64,000 nt of DNA from Cristatella mucedo (lineage: Eukaryota > Bryozoa > Phylactolaemata > Cristatellidae), in NCBI GenBank assembly GCA_009760855.2, contig WPIO01000045.1:740001-804000 (forward strand). Direction: 5' to 3'. Every line of letters begins with the position of its first letter. The stretch's first letter is position 1. Under the pieces are notes generated by a model, which was not told the DNA's origin, did not search any database, and worked only from the letters and a program-made list of their open reading frames with translations. Of this stretch, positions 57,213 through 64,000 are shown one piece after another. The translations under genes and the position numbers were made by a program.

Positions 57213-57372
57213 TTGGTTCGGTCCAGAGGTTAAGGCTCAGAGGTTAAGAGGTTAAGGCACTCGCTGCGACCGAGGTTTGGCTTAGGTCGTGGGCTCGAGC
57301 CCGAGGGATATAGGAAGTGCCTGAATTAGATTAACTAATCTTGCGGCGGTATAAAAATAAATTAAAATAAAT
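57213..57372 (+). mobile_element. SINE-D inserted in R1 copy c
   Basis: TTGGTTCGGTCCAGAGGTTAAGG head, with an internal duplication of GAGGTTAAG, GTCGTGGGCTCGAGCCC, degraded LINE-A-like end and TAAAAATAAATTAAAATAAAT tail. The empty site is visible at about 42,229 in copy b. Confidence 0.8.
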
Positions 57373-57667
57373 ATGCATGTACAATATCATGCTGTTCGTA
57401 TAATGGGTAATTTCGCCTTTTTTTTCCTATGAGATCTATGCTGGTTGGGGCTCATCTATCATCTATGACGGTTCGGGCTCACCATAGTACTGCTTCCTGG
57501 GTTAAGCTTCTCTCAGACTGCGTAAGATATCCATTATGGTTTGAAAAGCAAATTTAACGTGCATCACTGAATAGCATAGCATCAACTGAAACCGTTTCTT
57601 CTTGAGCTTCCTCTACGTTGCACGCCGCGGCGTCTTTAGTGAAGCTTTTAGTTCAGCTGCAACAAAT

Positions 57668-57906
57668 GTGTGAAAAAGATCGTGAAAGCGTCATCCGTGT
57701 ACTTATCTCGATGCGTAGCACCATCAGTTCACAAACAAACTGGGTTGCTTGAAGAATATTAAGAAAGCCTCCACACTTTACGTATCTTGATACGCAGCAC
57801 CAGAAATCCAAAAGACAAACCGGGTTGTGTGAAGAAGATCAAGAAAGCATCGTCCGTGTACGCATATTGATACGTAGCACCGACAATCCACACAACAAAC
57901 TGGATG
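57668..57906. repeat. Three tandem copies of an 80-bp minisatellite
   Basis: Units start at 57,668, 57,747 and 57,827. Each holds (GT)GTGAAGAAGATCAAGAAAG, ATCTTGATACGCAGCACC-like and ACAAACTGGGTTG-like words. Confidence 0.85.
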
Positions 57907-57954
57907 CCCTGCCGGTGATTTCCCAATAGCCAACTCAAAGCTGTACCGGACGGC

Positions 57955-58118
57955 GATAGCCCAGGAGGTGAAGTGCTTGCTCATCACGACCGAGCTCGTG
58001 GATTTGAATCCTGCAGTAGGGCATATCTTTATTGCCAACTGCAAGCCGCGATGATAGTAGAAATGGCTCCCATTTTTCTATGCAAATTAGGCCGTTAAAT
58101 CAGCTAAGATTTTGTAAG
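57955..58118 (+). mobile_element. SINE-S within R1 copy c
   Basis: CACGACCGAGCTCGTGGATT, TTGAATCCTGCAGTAGGGC, ATTGCCAACTGCAAGC and TTAAATCAGCTAAGATTTTG. Same position in the repeat as the SINE at 42,555. Confidence 0.72.
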
Positions 58119-58440
58119 TGAATTTCGGTGCACATTCGTTGGTCCCGCAGACTCTTTTTCATGCAAAAGAGATAAGTGAGCATCTACAGGACAAGGAAAG
58201 CAGTCGGCGGAGTGAGTCATATGGAAATGGAAGCCTATATTTGACGGAAATAAAGCGTTAGAGTTGGCATGATACAAATAGTTCCATGATTTGGATTCGT
58301 AAAGTGAGTTTTAAAGTTCGAAACTTTCAGCCTAAACATTTTTGTCGCCAGCCGTCTTAAAACTAATGCGTGTTTGAGCTAGCTATGAATGAAACAAGTG
58401 GTAGGAGGCCGTATTATTGAAAGTCAACATTGTGCCTTAC

Positions 58441-59627
58441 ATTCCTTATTCAACTGGGAGCCGTCACAGCTCCTTCAGCACAGGAGACCAAAAGCTAAAT
58501 TCCTTATATTTTCTTACCACAACTTCCGATCTTTTTACATACAGCTCCAGAGCCGTCATAGCATTTTTGACAGCTTGGCCAAAACTAACTTACATTATTT
58601 CAATCGAGACAGAGCTAAAGATCGAGTGCCCTTACAAGAGATACAATGCCAACTATGTGCAGTTCACGGAATTTATAAGCTTTACTGAGCTCAATCAAAT
58701 ATATTGAGGACTCTTCGAGGTTTTTTTAAAAGGATGGCACAACTCTGACGCCATGTCAAGTATCGACCATCAGGGGTATAGATTCAGCAGATACGGAAGC
58801 AAAGGCTGGAAATGAGGATAGATTTGTAGGGAGCTGGTCGATAGCCACAAGGTCGCTTCTGCCGCTAGAGTACTGGGGGTGCCTCCGGAAGTCCTACACT
58901 GCGTTTGGCATCGCTCATACATCTCTTAACTTTCGCCTTATGCAATTGCTGAAATTTCAAAACGCGGCATAAAAAGATGCTCTCTCGAACATTTGCTATA
59001 GTTGGGTGCTTGTAGCAGCCTAAATACCTGTCGCTATAATTGTCAGTTCCCTACTAGTCGCTTTCAGATTGACAATACCGCCAGCACCCTCAAATGTTTG
59101 TCTGCGAATCAAAGACGAGTCTCAAATGTTTGTCTACGAATGTCTGCCTCCTCCGCAGGAGGAGGCAGACATTCGTACTGGATTTGATTGACAGAATCCG
59201 CACTTGGAGCTTTTGAGGGCACTCTCCTTATGCCATTCAAGGTACGATTTCTAACAGTATAAAGCAACATCTAAGCGTTGGACATTGGGGAAGTTTACTA
59301 AGTCCTTCCCGAAAATTCAAGCCTAACCATTTTGCTCTTTAAAGACATTCGGATCGGAAGATAAGGATGCATGATCTACTGTATCTGCAACGTTTGATTG
59401 AAGTCTAAATTATGACCCTAGAACCTATTCGAATAATATTCATTGGGTACTATGCAGAATCCAGCTCATTAATGCCAATTGAAAGAGTTTCCATCAGACC
59501 TCGCTAGGTCACTTGTATTGCATTTCAACTTATCCGACCTCAGAACCAACCCACTCCCCTACTGCAGCAGCCCCTCAAACGTTGGCAAACAATCTTACGA
59601 TAGCAACTCCCTGCGGCTCATTATTGA
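58441..59627. other. Unassigned; two overlapping 96-100 codon open frames and a perfect hairpin
   Basis: Plus-strand frames at 58,389-58,688 and 58,417-58,707 overlap in different phases; neither shows a domain and they begin inside R1. The hairpin at 59,135 is listed separately. A 32-bp-period duplication (CTCAAATGTTTGTCT) lies at 59,089 and 59,121. Confidence 0.35.
59135..59177. repeat. Perfect inverted repeat, 20-bp stem with 3-nt loop
   Basis: Left arm 59,135-59,154 (TACGAATGTCTGCCTCCTCC), loop GCA, right arm 59,158-59,177, its exact reverse complement. The flanking bases do not pair. Confidence 0.97.
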
Positions 59628-59722
59628 TATATTTTGTTTGCAGCAAATGTAAAGTGCCGATAGATATTGATTTATCTGAGGGCGCTTTGTCAAGTTTATT
59701 GTTATTATTATTATTATTACTG
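59628..59722 (+). mobile_element. LINE-A 3' end (about 95 bp)
   Basis: TTTGCAGCAAATGTAAAGTG, stem-loop with GGGCGCTTTGTCAAG and TTATTATTATTATTATTAC. Confidence 0.85.
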
Positions 59723-60127
59723 TATACTAGTACTTGACCTCTCCAGCTCCACGAAGGTGGTGTAGTTTCGAGCCTTCAGCTCTTTAGCTGACCAGGCGGA
59801 CTAAAGATTTAGTAGTTTGAATCAAATCTGCACGAGTCTCGTCAAAAGGAATTTCAGCTCAGGCTGTGACTGTGGCTGAAAACATGGGAAAACCACGACA
59901 ACTTTCCTCCGAGATCCGAGCTACCTACCAGGGTCTTCGAAAAGCACTACATCCTTCGGCAACATCCTACCCGAGAATGAATTTTTCGGAACGCCTATCG
60001 CTATTTCTTGTAAAAATGAAAATCTCAATGATGGGCAATTTGAGGCTGTTTTGAGGCATAAATAAGCGATTCGGGTCATAAGAACTGCTGCTGGCGCGAC
60101 GCCAGCCTGATCGGGAAGAGTTCTGAT
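59723..60127. other. No gene recognised
   Basis: Unique sequence between two LINE-A pieces in opposite orientation. Confidence 0.4.
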
Positions 60128-60700
60128 AAGTAGGCCAGAGACTGGAGGAACCTTCAATGCGAGTGACAGAACCTCTAAGTCGATGGGGTGCTTGATTCTA
60201 AGCCAGTAGAGGTTGGCAAGTAGTGGTGTGAAGTGGCAACTGTGACACTAATGATAGACAGGCCTAGCTGCGCAGTTTTGCGCCAGCTGTAAGTGCCTGA
60301 ATGCACAGGCCAGTTGACCAGCAAGTGGAGAGTTTTAGAATTAGAGACTTGATGTCACAACTGCTTGATTCGATTTAGGCTTAGTATCCCTATATAATCC
60401 AGCCCGGATTGCAGCAATTTTACTTACCTGAAAATAGGCAGACTAGACTTGGGATTGTATTCGGTCGTCTATTGAGAGGTCACTTCATAACAGGACATAA
60501 CCGGACGGAATAAGATTCTTTTTTTCATAATTAAACTTACGAAAGTTTTCTGCCATCCTTGTTGGGATGTCAGCGATACATTCAGGAAGGTAGTTAAGAG
60601 ACTTTGACCTGCTGAAGAGATCTAAGGATAGGTACATCTGTATGCCATCTGCTTGAGAGTGAAAGCCTCAATTGTGTTTGGCAATCACATTAGAACACAT
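60128..60700 (-). mobile_element. LINE-A, ORF 3' part and RT end
   Basis: GTGACAGAACCTCTAAGTCG, GTGTGAAGTGGCAACTGTGA, TTTTCTGCCATCCTTGTTGG and AATTGTGTTTGGCAATCACA in minus-strand order. No 3' UTR. Confidence 0.82.
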
Positions 60701-61779
60701 ACTCCTACAAATTATTACGAAAGAACAATCAGAGCTGGGATTCGACGATGACGGAAATATCACTTATAACTGTTCGTATCATTGATGTATCTCAGAATAA
60801 CATTGCATAGGATATTGCTATTGTATGTTTCTCGCCGAAGCTGTTTCTATGAACTATCTAAATTCAGTTTGTCAATAAAAGCCTCATTTTATAAATGATC
60901 TGTCTTCCATCAACTTAGCTTAGTGCTTAAGCAGGCAGGCAGGTTCATTTTACGATGACTGGACAGGGCGTATCAAATTCAATTTGTGCGACGTTTTGCA
61001 CTTGTAAAAGTTTGAAGCAATTAGTTTTTGCTTTTCAATTTTTTCATATATTTTTATTTAAGGGAAAAAAAATTAATGCTTGATTGTATGCACTAAAAAA
61101 TACAGGAGAACTTTTGGTCGCTAAAACGCCCATTACATTTTTTCATGCTGCAATAACGTACTGTAGTCAATCCTGACGTTCAGATAGGAACATTTGTTAT
61201 GCCTGTTGAAGCTAGTATAGAAAGAATGACACTTTTTTACATGTTTGGTACAAATGATACCATCAGTTGAAGTCCGGATGCGGCCACTAGATGCCAATAA
61301 CATAGGCTTATTCAATTTCAACCCCTAGGCTCGCTGAATTCTCGTCTGAAAGAGCCGGTATGGTCGCATCGGGGATGGATTCGCAATATCTGAGCACTGG
61401 TTTCTGAGTGAACCATTCGAAAAGCAGATCCAACCCGTCTATTTAAGAATTCCTTCCATTCTGGTTTTCCCACTAGAAATAATTGCTCCAAATTCCAGTT
61501 AAAGTTGTTATGTTGCACAATTATGAGTTCAGACATATTCACCTAAATGTCAGGGCATTCGGAGATTGACCCATTTTAAAGTCAGACATTCCACAAACTC
61601 TCGCCTCTGCTCAAACTTCAATTTAATCAGTGGTCAGCAAGGTACTACTATAGAGTTTACCTCCGAAAATCGGAAAGTGACCTAACTTTGCGAAAATTGT
61701 AAAGAAGATAACCGGAAATTTGAAAAGCATCAAAAAACGTCGACACGTATTATTATAAAAATGCCACTAAAAACTTCAT
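60701..61779. other. No gene recognised
   Basis: Unique AT-rich sequence. Confidence 0.4.
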
Positions 61780-62160
61780 CGCATGCAACAGACTTCATCT
61801 CACCAACAGAGAAAAGTGAGAAGTGTAGCCGAGTAAGGATAGCATTTGAGATAGTGAATAACATGAAAGAAGCAGCCAAAGACTACCAGTAAGGTTGTTC
61901 CACAGTTGGGGCTGCCAGAGAGTAGATATCGTTTCGCAAGTATTGTGGCAGTGATTTTCAGAGTCTACGACCTTTAGAGGAAAAGCTTCTATTGCCACAG
62001 GTCTTACAGAGCTGCCGTGGCTCTGGGTTGATCAACGAATACAAGGGATAATGCATGCTTGCACTCACGCACGGACACACACACAGAAGACACCAGGCTA
62101 AACCTCCGGGATTGTTTGGCTCTTGACTAGCCAACCTAATTCATAGCGTGCTGCAAAGGC
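61780..62160 (-). mobile_element. LINE-C fragment lacking its terminus
   Basis: CAACAGACTTCATCTCACCA, GAGAAGTGTAGCCGAGTAAG, AAGTATTGTGGCAGTGATTT and AAACCTCCGGGATTGTTTGG in minus-strand order; internal deletion near 62,020. Confidence 0.7.
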
Positions 62161-63324
62161 TAAGATACACCGAGTCTCTGGGTGGATTGCAGACAACCTG
62201 AAACCAGATGGAAGCAATTGTACAAGGCTGTCAAGGCTACATCATCGAAGACCATTATTAGCCTAAACAGTCAAATGACTTGCGCTGCTGTTACGCTGCC
62301 ATTTAAATCGTACATGGCGTAAGATCCTCTCACAAAGTATGGCCAAAAAGAGTTCATACTAGTCCTCATTGTTAATCAATCATTTCCGAATCAATGTAGA
62401 AGTTGTTTAGACTTACTTACGTTACTTGAGTACGTTCCTACATAGCCTGGTTCTTCCAGATCTTAAGTATTTTTAAACAAACCTATAAAAGCAAAGACAG
62501 CAATGAAATGCTACAAAATTTAATTCAAACTAATTTTCTCCTTTTAAAATATCTCTGCTTTCGAGCTTTTAATCTGCTCCTCTTGTAATAATCAGAAACG
62601 TCCCCAATAACATGTAAGTATATTCTCGCCTACTGCGAGAAAATGCCAAACCAAAGAAGTAGTAAGTGCTGCGCTGCTGAACAAAAATATACACTTGATT
62701 ATTCATTTACAACTTTCGCTACATTCTGCCTGCAAGAATCGTTGTCAACGTATTTTCTAAGTGTGCTGAAACAGTTGCTCTTTAAACCTAGATGCTCCTG
62801 TTGATTTCAGGCAGCCTAGCTTCTGATGGCACATTAGCACGAAACCGATCAATATTGAATTAGTTTATGCATATTTTAAATTTATTATGCAGTTTGCCAT
62901 GCTTAAGAGACGTAATTACCCACGAGATGTTTCTTTCTGCATGATCAGAATGGAATTTAAGCGTCGATTGAGTCAGCCCAGCTCTAGCTCCTGCCTTTTT
63001 TAGAAAGCCGCTGAAGTCGCAAGAAGTTAAAGATGCCAGATCAACACTAAGGACTGGTGTTAAATGCTGTCATGTGCATGTTTATTCCAAACGACTTAAA
63101 TGTGTTGCCGCTATCTGATACCTTTACGTGAAAGGCCTCATCAAATATATATTGTCTACTTCAACATGGAATTCTGCTTCTGAGTCTGATCCTTCAGTTC
63201 GCGTGTAATTGTATAAGCTTTGTATAAGCTTTGGTCAAGATTATTCAAAATCATGCTTTACTTTTTCAAGAGAGTTTAATTTTGCTATCGTACGTCATAT
63301 AGCTCCAGTCTTCAGGGGATAATA
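62161..63324. other. No gene recognised
   Basis: Unique AT-rich sequence. Confidence 0.4.
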
Positions 63325-63625
63325 ATGCGGTATATGCCCACTTTCTTAGGCAAGCACAACTACTCTCCAGCTCCCGACTATGGCTCATCCTTTTCAGCGG
63401 TCCTGAGCTGCTACTTTCATGCTACTCACTATCTCAAATGCTCTCTTGACTCTGCTATGCTTCTCACTTTCACTTTGCTCCGTGAGATGAAGTCTGTTGG
63501 TTACCGAATGCGTACCGAAAGCCGCTTAGGCCGTGAGTTTGTTATATAAAACTCTCCTAAGTAACACCCACATTGTCTTTATTGCTTTGTGGAGTTGTAG
63601 ACAGAGATACATTATATTGCATTTT
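63325..63625 (+). mobile_element. LINE-C 3' end
   Basis: Encodes FLGKHNYSPAPDYGSSFSAV and KSVGYRMRTESRLGREFVI, then GGAGTTGTAGACAGAGATAC and TTATATTGCATT. Confidence 0.9.
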
Positions 63626-63714
63626 AGCTTGATATCTACATGATTGGTAGGGTTTATTCGCATGTACTTGGCCAGATGTAACAAACTTTTGTTGCTAGAC
63701 AGTGATTTACAGCC

Positions 63715-63868
63715 TCATTTTGAAAGAAAAGTAAGAGCCCTATCGGCTATCACCACCGCTTGCAGCTAGCAATAAAGAATTACCCAACTTCATGATTCAA
63801 ATCCGCGACCTCGATAGTAAAGAACGAGCAGCTTATCTCATGGGTTATCACGGCCCAGTGCATAGAAC
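63715..63868 (-). mobile_element. SINE-S, diverged
   Basis: Complement of body ATCACCACCGCTTGCAG, B-box region ATGATTCAAATCCGCGACCT and head TATCTCATGGGTTATCACGG. Confidence 0.78.
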
Positions 63869-64000
63869 TGTAACAAGGTGCAATAGTCTGAGCCAGTTAT
63901 GTGAGATATTAATGCAATTTCAATCCAGAAATGTATCTGAAAATTGACGATGCGAAGCTTTTTCATGTTGATTGTATCCTCATATTCTGTTTCAAGTACC

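Larger units (their letters stand above)
56945..58440. repeat. Low-copy repeat R1, copy c (composite)
   Basis: Collinear with 41,990-43,030 but longer. Three differences account for the extra length: a SINE-D at 57,213, an extra GCTCATCTATCATCTATGAC segment at about 57,450, and a three-unit 80-bp array at 57,668 where copy b has part of one unit. Confidence 0.75.

Overview
The window looks like non-coding, repeat-laden nuclear DNA of an invertebrate animal. It has no operons, no ribosome-binding sites and no long open frames. Instead it carries decayed non-LTR retrotransposons (LINEs), two tRNA-derived SINE types, one remnant of a pogo/Tigger-like DNA transposon, one remnant of a restriction-endonuclease-type LINE, and many (TA)n, (TG/CA)n and (TC)n microsatellites. 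Candidate host exons have GT..AG introns, several of them very short (38 to 70 nt). I cannot name the species; a non-vertebrate metazoan is as far as the sequence takes me. By my coordinates about two fifths of the window is recognisable mobile DNA.

Two CR1/L2-like LINE families dominate. LINE-A (about 22 pieces, both strands) ends in a conserved stem-loop (AAGCGCC...GGGCGCTT) followed by an (ATT)n tail; the best piece is 18,860-20,530 on the minus strand. LINE-C (about 15 pieces) ends in GACGGAGATACATTACATTAC and its ORF ends in a conserved cysteine-containing tail; the best 3' piece is 46,470-47,115. Nearly all copies are 5'-truncated, as expected for target-primed reverse transcription, and carry stops and frameshifts. 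SINE-S (about 11 copies) has tRNA-like A and B boxes. SINE-D (5 copies) has a different tRNA-like head and a 3' end matching the LINE-A stem-loop, so it is probably mobilised by LINE-A.

Layout: 1-2.4 kb LINE-C and LINE-A debris; 5.07-6.76 kb a phase-consistent chain of five candidate exons of a plus-strand host gene, with SINEs and a LINE-C in its introns; 8.1-9.0 kb a GC-richer stretch, perhaps LTR-derived; 9.5-11.3 kb weaker further exon candidates; 11.7-12.6 kb the endonuclease-type LINE remnant between microsatellites; 14-23 kb a dense LINE/SINE field; 26.6-28.3 kb a LINE-C split by the pogo-like element; 32.4-33.3 kb a GC-rich island joined to LINE-A; 34.5-35.0 kb a minus-strand candidate exon of 371 nt with consensus splice sites; 39-43 kb and 56.9-58.4 kb related composite low-copy repeats; 50.6-56.9 kb stacked LINEs including one LINE-A inserted in another; 59.1 kb a perfect 20-bp hairpin; 60-64 kb more fragments.

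The plausible functional content is therefore parts of one or two host genes whose introns have been filled by LINEs and by SINEs that depend on them. All exon calls rest on splice-site and phase reasoning by eye; no similarity search was possible.
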